Source of the DNA: Pempheris klunzingeri | Taxonomy: Eukaryota; Chordata; Actinopteri; Acropomatiformes; Pempheridae | Reading direction: 5' to 3' | Assembly: GCF_042242105.1 (NCBI RefSeq) | Contig: NC_092019.1 | Coordinates: 16,103,328-16,167,327 of the forward strand | Length of the DNA: 64,000 bases | The notes under the pieces: model-generated | What the model was told of the DNA's origin: nothing | Seen by the model: only the letters and a program-made list of their open reading frames with translations | Databases searched by the model: none | In this document: piece after piece, positions 30,777 to 43,704 of the stretch | Numbering within the stretch: position 1 is the first letter of the stretch | Layout of the letters: each line of letters opens with the position of its first letter | Made by a program: the position numbers and the translations under genes

Positions 30777-33700
30777 ATCTAAAGAGAGAGAGACACAAAA
30801 ACAAAAAGTGAAAAGGAGAACTGACTGTAGGAAGTGGCAAGGAGAGATATGGCCATATCTTAGACACTCAGTAATGCCGTTAGGTACACTTCCCATGAAT
30901 TTCATTGGGCTTATTTCAGTTACTGAGTGCATCATTTGTTGAAGAAAGAACACCGTAACCTTGAAATGCTTGTGCACAGCTTACTGATCAAGATTAGGGA
31001 TTCATGAGGAACTGTGCTATCACATTATATATGATGTTTTAAAATAGTTTTAAAACAAAATAATCTACATTGTCATTTAAGCCATAAATGTGCTGAGGAT
31101 GAAACAAATGTAATTATTTGGTTGTTAATTGGATCACATCTTGAAAACAGGATCACATCTTGAACATAAACATGTGAGAAAGGTGAGACACTCAAGTGAT
31201 GTCAGCATAGACGAAGAGGTGCAGGGGGGGTGGGGGCAGAGGAAGGGGCAAAGCCCTGAGGTTCTCCGAGGTAAACAGAGCGAGAGAGAGGGAGTGATGG
31301 AAGGTCGAAGAGGAGGGGAGTCTCTGAGGTAAACACAATGGGAGCTGTGATCTCTGACGGTGGACATCTGATCCCCAGAAGCCAGCAGGAGGCCACAGGT
31401 TCAGATTACTGCCTGCTGCCCGTCTGCTGCAGCTCGCCTCCCATCACACTGCAGGAAGACACTGCATACTGTGACATACTGTGACAAACATCACACAGCG
31501 CCAACGGAGTAAACTAGCCTGAAACATCTAATGGTGCTGTTATTGAAGGAATCTGTCATGTGAAGTGAAACCCTCAGCTGAACATTTCAGGGAAGCAGTT
31601 TTGTTTCATTTCATTCACTGGTTAGATGGACCTCACAGGAAAGACAGAAACGGGATGAAAACACACATATATGCTTTCACCAGAAGTCAAATCTAATATC
31701 CAAATAGTTGTGCCCCACTTCCATACTATATGTCAATTCTACACAAATTCTGATGATGACGCACTGGAAAAGTGACAAAAAAAAATCAATATGCATACTA
31801 CCTCTGCTCATCCACCTAATTTTGCGGCTAATGAACACCATGGGCCTTTCCACTGAAGACCAGTTGTGAATACTAAAATAAATGATGACTGAATTCAGTT
31901 GGGTTGATTCAGTTTCCTGGTACTGTTCACACTTGAACAGACCCTGAATATTATTAGTAACCCCTGTACTTTTCCTACTGCGACATGTCAAAATGTCTGC
32001 TGTGAAAAGAGGCTGTTATTTCACCGCACAATGTACAAACGATACTGAGAGCCGGAAAACAGAAATGCATACAAATTGTGGTCGGATAAACTATATTAGT
32101 CATAAGCAGGTGCTGAGTTTGTAGCGTGTGGAAGAGTGACCATTTTCAGTGTGCTGTTGATGAGCACTATTCTACCACAATGCAATGGACAAAGAAAACA
32201 GAGAAGCTGCTGGTTTCAACAGCTGCAAAAAATTAAAGCTAATTTTGGATGCTGGTAAAACAGGCTTAGGAATACCTCCGAAAATAATAACTAACGAATA
32301 AATCCCACATTTTTACGTCTGTTTGAGACATCGAATTGGCAGTGACATTGCAGAGTTTGACTGACATCCGTCAATGCACGTATTGTATCATTTCCTCATG
32401 TATAAAAAATGTAAAGTTGATTCCTTGTATACCAACTAAAAAAAGTAACCGACATGAAACAATAAATATCCAGTGCAGTATATACTGTATATTACTGGTA
32501 TGTAGTATGGCATTAAGACATAGCTGTTGGTTCTGTACATAATACAAACAGTATTATAGAAAGTGTCAAGGAGCACAGCTGGTACAAATGTGACCTAATG
32601 TATGCAGACATCATTGAGCCAAAAGAGGGTTCTCTCTACGTTTCTGCTCCCATTTAGCTTCCTGTTGTCTCAACAAACAAGATATCCAAGGCAACAGAAA
32701 ATAAAAGGCCTGAATAAATGCTGCAGATACTTGAGCAGACTTGATAAGTATCACAGCAGTGTAGTGTGAGGCCTCGCTGCAGGATTTCCAGTGTGTATTG
32801 GAAACTACCGGGAGGCACGGGTAACAACGGGATGGGTAATGATGATGGGTGCCCGGGGCGATGTTGTTGAGTAACTGTAGAAGCTGGTAAATCTTCCATC
32901 TGATACAGATGTCGCACCTCAATGCTCACACTATGCACCTATACTGACCTACCAGACCTACCAGAGACATACAGACAGACAGACGGAGACACACACACAC
33001 ACACACACACACTCACGCACACACACACGCACACATAAAGAAGGACAACACAAATTAGGACTTCTGTTGCATTAACCTAATTACTGGGTGAGTGAGAGCA
33101 GGCACCCAAACCTTGGATTCTGTTTCATGTCTCCCTGCCATGCCAGCACACACACATGCACACATAGGTGAACACACAACTCTTTCCTACATACAAGTGA
33201 GCATCTGTCACCAACATGCAGTTCATTATTATTTAACATGCTACTATAATTGTCCCAACACCTTCCTAATACCCTCTACAAGACGGACAGCAGCATGGGA
33301 GCAGGCAGACCAGTGTCTCTGCGTGTTTGTATCTGTACAGGCCATATATCAAAAAGTCTGACAGGCCACCATCCATTAGTGTCTCTTCTCAGTGTAATGA
33401 GATGAACATGAAACCATGCAGGCCACGGTCAGAACTGGAGACACCGGGGCCACAGAATTACAAATGGGTAGAAAGGAACATGTAGTATGGTTTGTCTGAT
33501 AAGACTGGAAGCGTGGGCTGCGTACACACGAAGCTCACCTACAGCTTCTCAGCGCATGTACTGCATTCAGACTCAGAGCTTGGGGATGGTCACTGTGATG
33601 ACTCAAGTGTCACGAATGCTTGTGTGAGGCCCAGCGCATTGTTTTATTTGTAGAACTGCTCCCTTTTGTTGCATTTTACTGAAATTTGACACCAAACATA

Positions 33701-34560
33701 TGCTACTTTGGTGATTCCCACTCTTCAAATACAGCAAACCTCTGACTCCATACTCTCTAATTGCATATGTGTGTGTACTATAACCAGTTTAACCAAAGAG
33801 TGATTATTTATTAGAGGCATAAAGGTGTAAAACAATCCTATAATTCTCAAGTGAAAAAGTAAATGTAATTTTCTGCTTACCCATCCTGTCTCTTACGATC
33901 CCTTAGACATATCTTGTCACCTTAAGCGATCTGATCCACTGTTTGGAAACTATACTGGACTTGCCTGTTTTGAGTTTGTTTAATTAAATATTTCATGTTA
34001 ACATGGCAGACAGAACCCAAGACCACAGAATGACCTCTTTGGTCAGCTCTCCCTTGCAAATTCAACCTGGTTTAGCAAAGGATAACTACATATTGATATG
34101 TCCCTTGTGCCATATTGTGCATTATGTCATTGGTGTCTCCTTGTTTTAACTGTGAAAACGAAGATCAAGGTCAGTCAGCATATGTATCATAGTGTGTATG
34201 CACATTATTTCCTAAATAAATCAAATAAAGCATGACTTGTGCAGACTTGGTGGGAGTTTCGGGTACAGTTAGTATTACAACTGGCTTTAAGGCTTAACAA
34301 GTACAAACCAGTTTAGAGGTAAGTCGGGCAGGGCCACCCAGCCCGACCAATCCACCCCTCATCACCCAAATGTTGCTGTATGTTTCATATCTCAAAGCGA
34401 AATTGTTTTGATCTGTTCTGACCACAGAACCTAACAGGTCATATTCCTGTGCTGGCAGCTGATGGCTCATAGGTACATCTCAGGTCTCCCGTATGAGCAT
34501 TGATTAAGTGACCAATCAGCTCCACCCTGCTCCTGTTGTTTGCGCTAGGTGTGACTGACT
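30777..34560. other. Region upstream of the A13-like S100
   Basis: No coding exon recognised. It holds a short tandem duplication of GGATCACATCTTGAA near 31132-31163, a (CA)n stretch at 32987-33025, and a purine-rich block near 31220-31325. Any untranslated first exon of the A13-like gene could lie here or at 34584. Confidence 0.4.
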
Positions 34561-34830
34561 CACTTCCTCCATGAGCATGTTACCTGTCATCGCCCAGGTC
34601 GCTATTTCTCCTCCGCGTCATTAACTACACCAGGCCGCAGCCATTTGAGGATCGCTACCGGAGTCTTATCATAACGTTAATAATTCAGGCTGATAAGAGC
34701 CAAATCTGACCACCGTTACGATGATCACATTGTGGCAGACTAACGGGGCGAAAACGGCCTCGGCGCATATGCCAAAACTCGTCAACGCCGTGCGTAACGG
34801 AGAAGTCAGGGGCTTGCCCCTGTCCCACAT
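34561..34830 (-). promoter_or_regulatory. CpG-rich promoter-like block with a splice donor
   Basis: CpG dinucleotides are much denser here than in the AT-rich flanks. On the minus strand GATGACAG/GTAACA is a good splice donor (exon end 34584), as would suit an untranslated first exon of the A13-like S100 about 3.8 kb downstream. CAGGGGCTTGCCCCTG at 34807-34822 is a 7-bp-armed inverted repeat of AP-2-like form. This is inference from composition and motifs. Confidence 0.35.
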
Positions 34831-35227
34831 TTACATTTAGCCCTAACTAAACCTGACAATTTGTAGAGCGACCAGAGGCAGGACTGACACACAGCAAATT
34901 AATAAGTAAACGTGACTCAAGACTCCGGTTTCTCTGGAAGTGTAAAGGCATTGGGGATCGATTACCAAGAAGGAGAACCTGATCCCTGTGGCCACCAAGC
35001 TGGGTAACGACAATAGATGCGCTCGCTAATTATGCAAAATTTATGACACAGTGGAAGAAGTAAGATAAACTGATAATTTTGCCAAGAAAACAGTTCAGGC
35101 ACATTAGCACAATAAAGTTCATTAACCACAGAGAGGCTGAGCACAAAATGCGTAATGAGAATAAAGTAGACCCACCGTTAGGACAGGGCACAAAAGGCGA
35201 CGAACTATTTCAGCAAATGCTCTCCTT

Positions 35228-35260
35228 CTCTCTCTCTCTCTCTCTCTCTCTTGCTCTCTC
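35228..35260. repeat. (CT)n microsatellite
   Basis: Short CT dinucleotide run. Confidence 0.85.
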
Positions 35261-36012
35261 ACAGATCCTCCTCTTCAGTCTTGGGCGAGATTAACCAGCA
35301 ACACATATCTTTTCCGTGATTTAACTTCTCACTTCAGCCAACGTTTTTTTTTTTCATTGTCATAGGGCGTGTGCCTGGGAGAGAAAGAATGTAGAAAGAG
35401 GCGCAGCTTAAGCAACACGGCAGCTTTTCAGCAACATTTGGCAACAAACATTTACGTTGTCCAAGAAACAGAACAGCTCTTTAAGATGTGGTTTGGTGCA
35501 TTTATACAGTTCTTTTGTGTGTCGGTTTACTTGCACATTTATTTCTGCATTTTTCCTTCTGGCACACACTCTCTCAACATGTAGGAGCAAGCGCGCGCTC
35601 ATGTCTCAGTGCGCGAGTGTTCAAAGCCTTGCCCAACAGACACATGTATCCAAGCCACACCCTGAAACTTTACTTACTACTACAAAGACTGTAAAGATAG
35701 TGTTCGCTACAATAAACTTTGGAGAAAACTAACAAGTGGAGGCCTGAGCAGCAAGAATCACCTTTTCTTTTTCTTTCTTTCTTTCTTTTTTTTTGTACAT
35801 TTTATTCAGCTTTCATCTCCAGCTTTAAACAACAGTCTTGCTCTGACACATCACACCTCTGTTTGTGTACTGGAGGGAGACCATGAACACTGCAACTAGA
35901 CAAGCCAAGAATACACAGGATACATAGTGCCAACACACACACTGTCAGTTTTCAGACTATACATTCCCATCCTGCAACTCCCTGGTAGACCTGTAAGCAC
36001 AAGTAGCTGCGA

Positions 36013-36015
<3 letters not shown>

Positions 36016-36060
<45 letters not shown>
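36016..36060. repeat. (GT)n microsatellite
   Basis: Uninterrupted GT run of about 44 bp, about 280 bp past the stop codon of the third S100 gene. Confidence 0.95.
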
Positions 36061-36061
<1 letters not shown>

Positions 36062-36334
36062 CTGTTGATAGCTAGGACTGGTTCTAATATTGCTGAAACT
36101 GTTCAATGTTATTCTGTGACAGAATCTGTGCCAGTATGGCAACTGCTGATGAGAGGACAGGCTGTGAAATGCAGACTCCTGATAAAAAACAAAACAAAAC
36201 ACAGCACTTTGTAGTTGAAATAGACTTAAGGGTGTTTTCCATTTGGCTGTTTTCCCTTTTTTTTTTTCTAACTGTATGGCACACAGACAAGTCAGAAACA
36301 CACATGGAACCGTAATGGAGTATCTGAGGACACT

Positions 36335-38190
36335 CTATTGGCTGAACCCTCCATGTTTGCTTGCAAGATGCCCAATCAGCTGCCAGAACTCCAGGAAGCT
36401 GAGCTCTCCATCATTGTTCTTGTCCAATGAACTCATAAGCTGGTCAGTGGCAGTGGGATCACCAGCATTCTGCAGAAAAACAGGAAGATACTCCATCAAA
36501 TACTAAAAACAATAGTGAGAGTCAGTGTGGGCCAACTATGATGTTATTGGTTGTGTGCGCAGGGCGATGAGACAGAGGTAAGCTGACACCACTGGCACCA
36601 ACACCAGTTTAATAATTCATGCAACATCAGCAAAGGTGGTTTGGCACAAGGATCTGTGGCTGTCACCATCTAGTGGCCAAAGTGATTTTTTCAACTGTTC
36701 AAGCAAAAAGAAACGCATGGAATTTTCCACACTTGGAAAAGGCTGCCCTGTATTTTTTTGTTGGGGCTCAGGAACTGCTACTTTCTGTCGCTGCACTCTG
36801 GTTAGACATGCAGATTGCAGACAACACGACCACAAATAGACCAGACTAGAGTGAAACTTCAGGTGGAGGCAACTCTGTCTTAATGACAAACTCATAGTTT
36901 TTGTGTTTTAACACAGAGGTGCATTAAAGGTATGTACAGCATACAGCATTCCTGCTCAGGATCACACATGAGAAAAACACTCTGAAACACTGTTTTCAAG
37001 TTAGACTACTTTTATGACTCAGAAGTCCAGTAAGACCGTATGCATAGAAAACTACCTACGTGAAAGAACAGAAGCAGCCTTTTGAAGTATGACTAACAGT
37101 TAATTATATGGTCACAGCAAAAAGGGCCAATGTGGCATCCAGATGATAACAATTTCAATATGAATCTGCTCTTATGAGAACGTTCTTTTGCCTAGCAAAG
37201 AAAGAGCTTAAGAGGAAAATAAGAATATCTTCCTGTATGGGTTTGACTGCAGGTGACTCTTTCAAACAAGCACTGCAGAGGAGGCTGGTGATAGTCTGTG
37301 TTTTTCTTACTGTCAACTTATCTCATGGAAAGACTAAAGAGCAAGGCGTTGTCCGTCTCTGAACACTATCAGCCACAAACCACAAGCCCGGTTGTTGCCA
37401 CTGAAGATGAAGATCTTCAGCCTTATAAATAGCCCAAGTGATTTCCGTGGTTTGACTTTGTGGCTTTTAGCAAATGTTACTTTAACAGGAGTAAATTGTG
37501 CATTTGTTGGGGTTTGCTGTTTTCAGCTGCAGATTAATACATGTTTGGTGAGTATTTACAGCAGCAAGACAATGTATGGGTGATCAGTTCGAGAAGACTT
37601 TGTCACCCTGTGCTCCTGTGTAGCTGATGACTGATGACTGATGTGTTTTTAATAACCGTGCGGCTGATTGACATGTTTTCAGTAGTTTTTGGGTGACAAT
37701 TGAGCTCTATGGAACAGAGTAATAAGGAATATCAACACATTGTTGGTCATTTCATGGAATTTGATGACAAGAGGGAAAAAAATCACTGGTCTATCCTTTC
37801 AGCCCTTGAAGTATACACTTAAAAGAGCAGATGTATGTTATATGCTTTCAGTCATTTTCCATCTCTGTAGCACAAACCGGCAATTTTGTGGTACATTTTG
37901 AACCAAAGACAGACGAACAAACTTTAAAAAGTTAAAGATTTCAATTGATGATATAGATATCGGAGTGAAAACACTCCACTTGCTCTTATGTATTAGGCCG
38001 ATAAGTGAACTACACAAATACAACTACATTACACGAGTGCATCTCTGCATCCTCACCTTCACAAAGTTTGGGAGCTCTGATGTGACAAGTCTGTGGAACT
38101 CATCTCTGTTCAGATGATTCATCGCTGCCAGCAAACGCCTTGAACTGGGCCACCAGCGCACCAATGGCAGACTCCAACACAAGCCAAGAG
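36335..38190 (-). pseudogene. Third S100 gene (A14/A16-like), first coding exon apparently disrupted
   Basis: Two minus-strand exons. The downstream one (36469-36335) is intact: NAGDPTATDQLMSSLD, canonical loop DKNNDGELSFLE, then FWQLIGHLASKHGG and TAG, with a good acceptor (TTTTTCTGCAG). The upstream one (about 38190-38057, donor AAG/GTGAGG) carries helix I (LESAIGALVAQFKAFAGSDE) in one frame and the rest of the first EF-hand (LNRDEFHRLVTSELPNFVK) in another, with one surplus base near 38118. No ATG stands before LESAI. A Met at 38122 would give a protein lacking helix I. So this looks like a recently damaged S100, or an assembly error, since splice sites and the second hand are well kept. 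FWQLIG resembles S100A14 (FWELIG) and A16 (YWTLIG). Possible minus-strand poly(A) signal at 35801-35806. Confidence 0.6.
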
Positions 38191-41100
38191 GCGCACAGGG
38201 AGGTCAATCTTTGGTCAATATTTCAGGAAAAATAAACATGAGAATCGTTGCTGATTATGATATTGAGTTTCTAAAACACAGTTCATTTGTTATACAGATT
38301 AAGTTCAACCTAAGATGGCAAAGAAACACCACCTTTAACCACAACTTGATCTGACTGGATCTGGCAACACAGATCATAGAGACTCACCACCTCAGTAAAT
38401 TGTTAGTTGTGAAGTCTTCCTGGCCTTTTTCTAGCCTACCTCTCCCAGTAAACAAGATAAATCATTCACTCATTTCTCTCTCTATGGTTACAGCTTGTAT
38501 ACAGCTTTGTGTTTTTGTATGTAAAAATGTAAACCATGTTCCCCAAACACCACTGACCATTTTCCATTACATTTTCAGATGCACTTTGAGTGTTTAACTA
38601 CGCTCTGGCAGGAGTTATGGATTACTGGATGAATCACCTCTTGCACGAAAACCCCAGAATCACTCAGACTGTTAACCATGAGTTTGGACTAGTTAATCAT
38701 ACATTGTGTGTGCACAATGGTTTAATGTTTTGCTCACTTCATGCCAATTCATGGACAACTGTTTCCTTTGCTATGTGTGATTGTGAAGCTTTGGGTGAAA
38801 TGCTGTAGAGAGCAAAAAGTGAGCAGAAAATTGGATATAATTATACAGCCGGCAGAGCAAAAACTTCTGAGAATGAGGCTCTTGGGTTTCACCTCAGAAA
38901 AGGCATATTATTTAAGCCAAAGCTGACAGGATGTGCTCAATTGGCATATTAGGGAGGCAGTTAGTGCTAACAAGCAAAATGGCTTTGTCATCAGAGCATC
39001 CTCACACCTACTTTTCTCATCTCAGCTGCATGACACACACACACACTATATCCCCATACACCTGAAACAGCAGTCTACTCGTCTTCTCCTTCAATTCCCT
39101 CGCCTATCATTGAGGAAGGAGAGTGCTGCTCCTAACAGAAAATAAATGGCTTACAAAGTGGACTGAGACATAGTACACAGTAGCATAAAAGCATCAGGGT
39201 TTTCCATTGGACGATACTGCTAGTTGTCTTGTGATTAATGACATGTGATTGATGCTTGGCTGTAGGTGCATTTGTGTCTATGGATTTGTTGGTCTGTGTT
39301 TCAAACAATTCATACTCCTTGAATTCCTTGTTTGCCTGCCTTATCCGCTTATCCAGCATTTGTCCTTGGGAATAGATGCATTCTGCACTTTAAAAGTTTC
39401 ACGCACACAAAGTGTCCTCAAAGTCAAGCACTTACAGCAAACAGCAGTGCTACGGGACTGATTTACAGCGTCTCCTTTCACAGACTTTATTATGGAGTTA
39501 TTCATTACAGAGAAGTGCACGCTAGGGAATGTAAACCTGCATGAAATGTTGCTTTTCCACGGAGGCAGTATTGATTGCATGGGAGATTCTGTCTGTGTGA
39601 GTGTGATATTAGTGCTGAAGCTACAGTAGAGCAGTTTCACGACATAAGTAGTAATGGAAAGTTGAGAGGCACCTCTCTTTATGAGTGGTTAAGTATCAAT
39701 ACTTAGTTACGCATCTGTAGCATGTCTATACTGATATACAGTTATGTAAAAAGCTTAAATGTTTCTATTCCCAACGATTGACTGATAAAGTTACCAGTCG
39801 ATCCCACCCTCTCCCCCTTCTCTCTTCTTTTTCTCTGCTAGCACCAGTTAAGTCGTTCCACCCAACCAGATACAGGGGAGTATAGAGGGAAAGATCAAGC
39901 AGATAAAGTACCTCTGACATCAAGGCAATCCATGGTCCGTGGAAAGTAGTTGGTTCATCTGTAATGGCACACACAGTGATAAATCACTCATATTGTAATG
40001 AATGGTCAGCAAATAACATTTTACACACTCAGCTGGCTTTCAACAGAAATTGGTGGGCCAATTGTTAAAAAACACTAATAAACATCATTAATTTTCAATA
40101 AAAACAAAGACCTCACCTTCGTTCTATCCTTACAAACTCATCAGGACTTGTAAATTCAACAGGATCCGATTCATATGAAGGAAGAAGACCTGAAATCACT
40201 GAGACTAAAACATGAGTAGATGTTTAAGTAGGTGGCGGAAATTTAACACAAGAGTGAAAAGAAGACAAAATCCAGTTATTTGATCTCAGGGATGAACCAA
40301 ATTTATTATTCTGCTCTTATGACAGTAATAAGGGCAAATATGAACATCCTAATCACACACAGTTGTGCACACAAAGCCCAAATAATATGTGGTTCAGTGT
40401 CGCCATCCTCTGAAAAACAATCTCAGTATGTACTACAGTATGTGGCAGAGGGCCTTGAATCAGCAACATTTCATACATCAAGTTAGTGTGCAAACAAATA
40501 AGAGAACATGCTTTTTTGGAAACTATTTGCCATGACCAACCTAATCAATAAAAACAGATCCTACATTCAAAGTTAAAGGATAATTAAGGAGATTTTAGTG
40601 CACAACATGAGTTCAGTACCTGAAAAGAAACATACATGCTCAACATGTTGATATCATTATGTGCCAACCGATTGTTTAATTATAATAAGACAACTATACA
40701 CTATAAAATAAGTTAATTATGTATTTCTGCATTTCGACGTCATTCTTTAAACACATTCAGTGCAATATGTACAAACATTCAAAACAAAGCCAATGCAGAT
40801 TTCTCAAATTTAACATAAAATATTCACTAAACTTTTTTCAGCAGTTCACGCTCACTCACGCCCTGTTAATAATCTAAAAGGTAATCTGACATTAAGAGTC
40901 AGACTACAGCGATTAATACATAAGGATGGAGTACAGAAGGCCTGATGAGTGAATAGGTAGACTTGAATCAGTGCACAGTGCTGTTTGCAGAGGAAGAGGT
41001 GTAGTGTGTGAAATAAGACCAGCAGTATCTATTCGTGGAGTCACAGCAGAATAAAACCCAACTCAATCTAACTGGTTTAAACTCCCCAGCGCAAAGGGAG

Positions 41101-41544
41101 AAAGTAGTACTGTGTGCAGAAATGACTTTCACACCGATGGATGTTCAACATTAGCCAAAAGGTGCTCAGTCACAAAAACAGAGCTAGATGTGGGGTTTTA
41201 GAGTGACTTTAGCCTCTTATGGTCTTCGCTCTCAAGTCCGTCACAAAAACACTATGTAGGTGTGAGCACTTTTTCTATTATTGACTACTAATGTGTGTGC
41301 ATGTGCTTAGGTACAATAAAAAAAAAAACAAGAGACCCAAACCAGTGAAATTATATTATAAGTAGAACTTCTTGCGCAACAGATGGAAGGGGGTAAAATA
41401 AAACCTGTAAAAGGGACGACAGGATGATAAATATATATCTGTAAGCATCTGTGGTCCAATATAAAGTGTTCCCTTTGAATGACGCCTCATCAGTCATGGC
41501 TGCTCTTAGCAACTTTTAACAGATCCATCTTTGCGATCACTTCA
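38191..41544. other. Region between the third S100 and pbxip1
   Basis: Mostly AT-rich DNA without a recognised gene. It contains two exon-like minus-strand blocks with splice-like borders: 40117-40189 (see its own entry) and 39912-39958, whose best frame reads EPTTFHGPWIALMSE but does not agree in phase with the first. The part from about 40300 to 41544 is probably pbxip1 3' UTR, with a minus-strand AATAAA at 40302-40307. Confidence 0.45.
40117..40189 (-). other. Unassigned exon-like block
   Basis: On the minus strand this 73-bp block is bordered by an acceptor (GTGATTTCAG) and a consensus donor (GAAG/GTGAGG). One frame is open throughout and protein-like: LLPSYESDPVEF, TSPDEFVRIERR. I do not recognise the family. 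It could be an exon of an unannotated or decayed gene, an untranslated exon of the third S100, or chance. Confidence 0.35.
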
Positions 41545-43672
41545 TCAGCCACGTCCACGTGCGCTTTCCGTCCTCGACTCCCCTTTGGCTCTCTCCTCTT
41601 TCTCTCCAGCTCCTGGCGTGGAAAACCTTTTCATGACTTCTTTTTCAAACCCTTCCATTTCGTCCTCTATGGCTCCATCCTGTTCTTCCCCACTGTCATC
41701 TCCTTCCACCATGTCTTCCAAAATGTCTCCGAAATCTTCCACGAAATCTTGAAAGCTGATCTGGTCATGAACGAAGACTCCATCCTTGAAGAACTCGGTG
41801 GCTAGCTTCACGAGCTCTTCTCTTTTGGAACTGTCCACGCCCGCCTCCTCTGCCTTGGCCAGGTATGTTTGGAGGATGGCTTCAAACTCAGGGAGGGGGA
41901 CAGGGAGCAGCCCCTCAGCCTGGGCGCACGTCTCCGGTGAGTTGCAGGTCTGTGGTGGTTTGGGGTTGTGCTGGAGGCGCTCTCTCTGCTGGACCCAGTA
42001 CTCGGGCTGATCCAAGGAGGGTTGGCGGTGTGTGTGAGGAGGCTTCCTGTCTCCCCACAGATGCTCTGCCTCATGGCCGTGATTACTGGTAAATTTGTGG
42101 TCACTGTTCTGCTTCTGCGGACTCGATCTGGCCTTTTTCCAATCTCCATTGTGATTTTTTTCTTTCTGTCCTCCTCTCTTCCGCTGCTCCTCTTTATTTT
42201 CCCACTGTTTCCTCTCATCCTTCCTCTTCCATTCGGTCTCATCTTTACCACTTTTACTCTTCCACTCGTTGTCGTTCCACTGTTTCCTCTCACCCTTTCT
42301 CTTCCATTCAGTGTCATCTTTCCCATTTTTACTCTTCCACTCGTTGTCGTTCCACTGTTTCCTCTCATCCTTTCCCCTTCTTTCTTTACCATGAGTTTTG
42401 CTCTCTTCCCACTGTTTCCTTTCACCCTTTCCTTTCCCTTCTTTACTATGATCTTTGCCATTTTTACTCTTCCACTCTTTCTTCTCTCCTTTCTCTTTCC
42501 AATCTTTTTTCTCCCATTTCTCTTTGCCACTTTCCTTTAAGCCATCTTTCCCTTTCTTCCATTCCCTCTCTCCCTTCCATTCCTCTCTACCCTTGTGCTT
42601 TTCCCCATGGTCTTTTCTTAACTTCCAGTCTTTCTTCTCCTCCTTATCCCTCCATTGTTTACCCTCATTCACTTTCTCATGCTTTGCCTTTTTCCAGTCT
42701 TTATCCTCCTTCCCTTGTTTTCTCTCACTCTTTTCTATCCTGTCTTTCTTCCCTTCTCTAGCCTTCCATGTCTTTCCTTCATCACCTCTGCTAGACTTTT
42801 CTTTCTTCAAGTCTTTCTCCTTCCCTTGTCTTGTCTCATCACTGTGCCTCCTTTGCTTACCTTCCTTATCTTTCTCCTTGTCAAACTTTCTTTGCTCATA
42901 TTTTTCTGTTTTACCCCGTTCTTTGTACTTTTTTGTCTCTCCTTCCTTCCTCTCAGACTGTTCTCTCTCTTTCCTCTCCCTTTTCTCACCCATGTTATTT
43001 CTATCCTTCTTCATATCTTTCTTTTTCTCCCTCTGGTCATCCCATGCCTTCCATGGCTGTTTGTCTGTAGATCCGGCTGTGCCCTGCATGCCGTCCTCTG
43101 GCTGGCCACTGGAGGGCGGTATAGTGGGCTTCACAGGTGCTTGAGCTGCTTCACTGGCTGCTGAAGGAAACACAAGAAGTCACCACAACTACAAAGATGA
43201 GGATCGAGCATTCAAATGAGAGTAACAGAAAAGAAGGGGACAGAAGAAAGGTACTTCACTTTCCCTTGCTGTCTAATAACTATCATATTTCTATATCATC
43301 TACCCTCCCTACCTCCTCCCTCTGTCCCTTTGTACCTGAAGAGAGTTTTAATTCAGTCAAAGTGGATCTCAGCGTTTCTAGTTCTTTCTGTAGGGCCGGG
43401 ACAGGCTCCAGCTCTCTCTTCATCCTCGCGTTCTCTTTCTGAAGAACAGGGAGAGATGCCAGATCTTTCTTCAACCTACTGTTTTCCTTCTCCACTTCCT
43501 CCCACTGCAGCCGCTCCTTTGCTCCCTCTGCTGCCTGTCCCTTGGCTACTTTTAGCTCTTCTTTCTGTGCCTGTTTGGGAAAAAAAAGAACAGGAGAGGA
43601 GAGTCCTGTGAGAATATTACACACTCAGTGACACCTTTATGCATATGTATACAGTGAAAAAACGCGCGCGCG

Positions 43673-43704
<32 letters not shown>

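Noticed and set aside
41808-42540. Long alternative frames on both strands opposite pbxip1
   Set aside because: Shadows of the highly biased Lys/Glu codons in the last pbxip1 exon; the true frame has the conserved C-terminus and matching exon phases.
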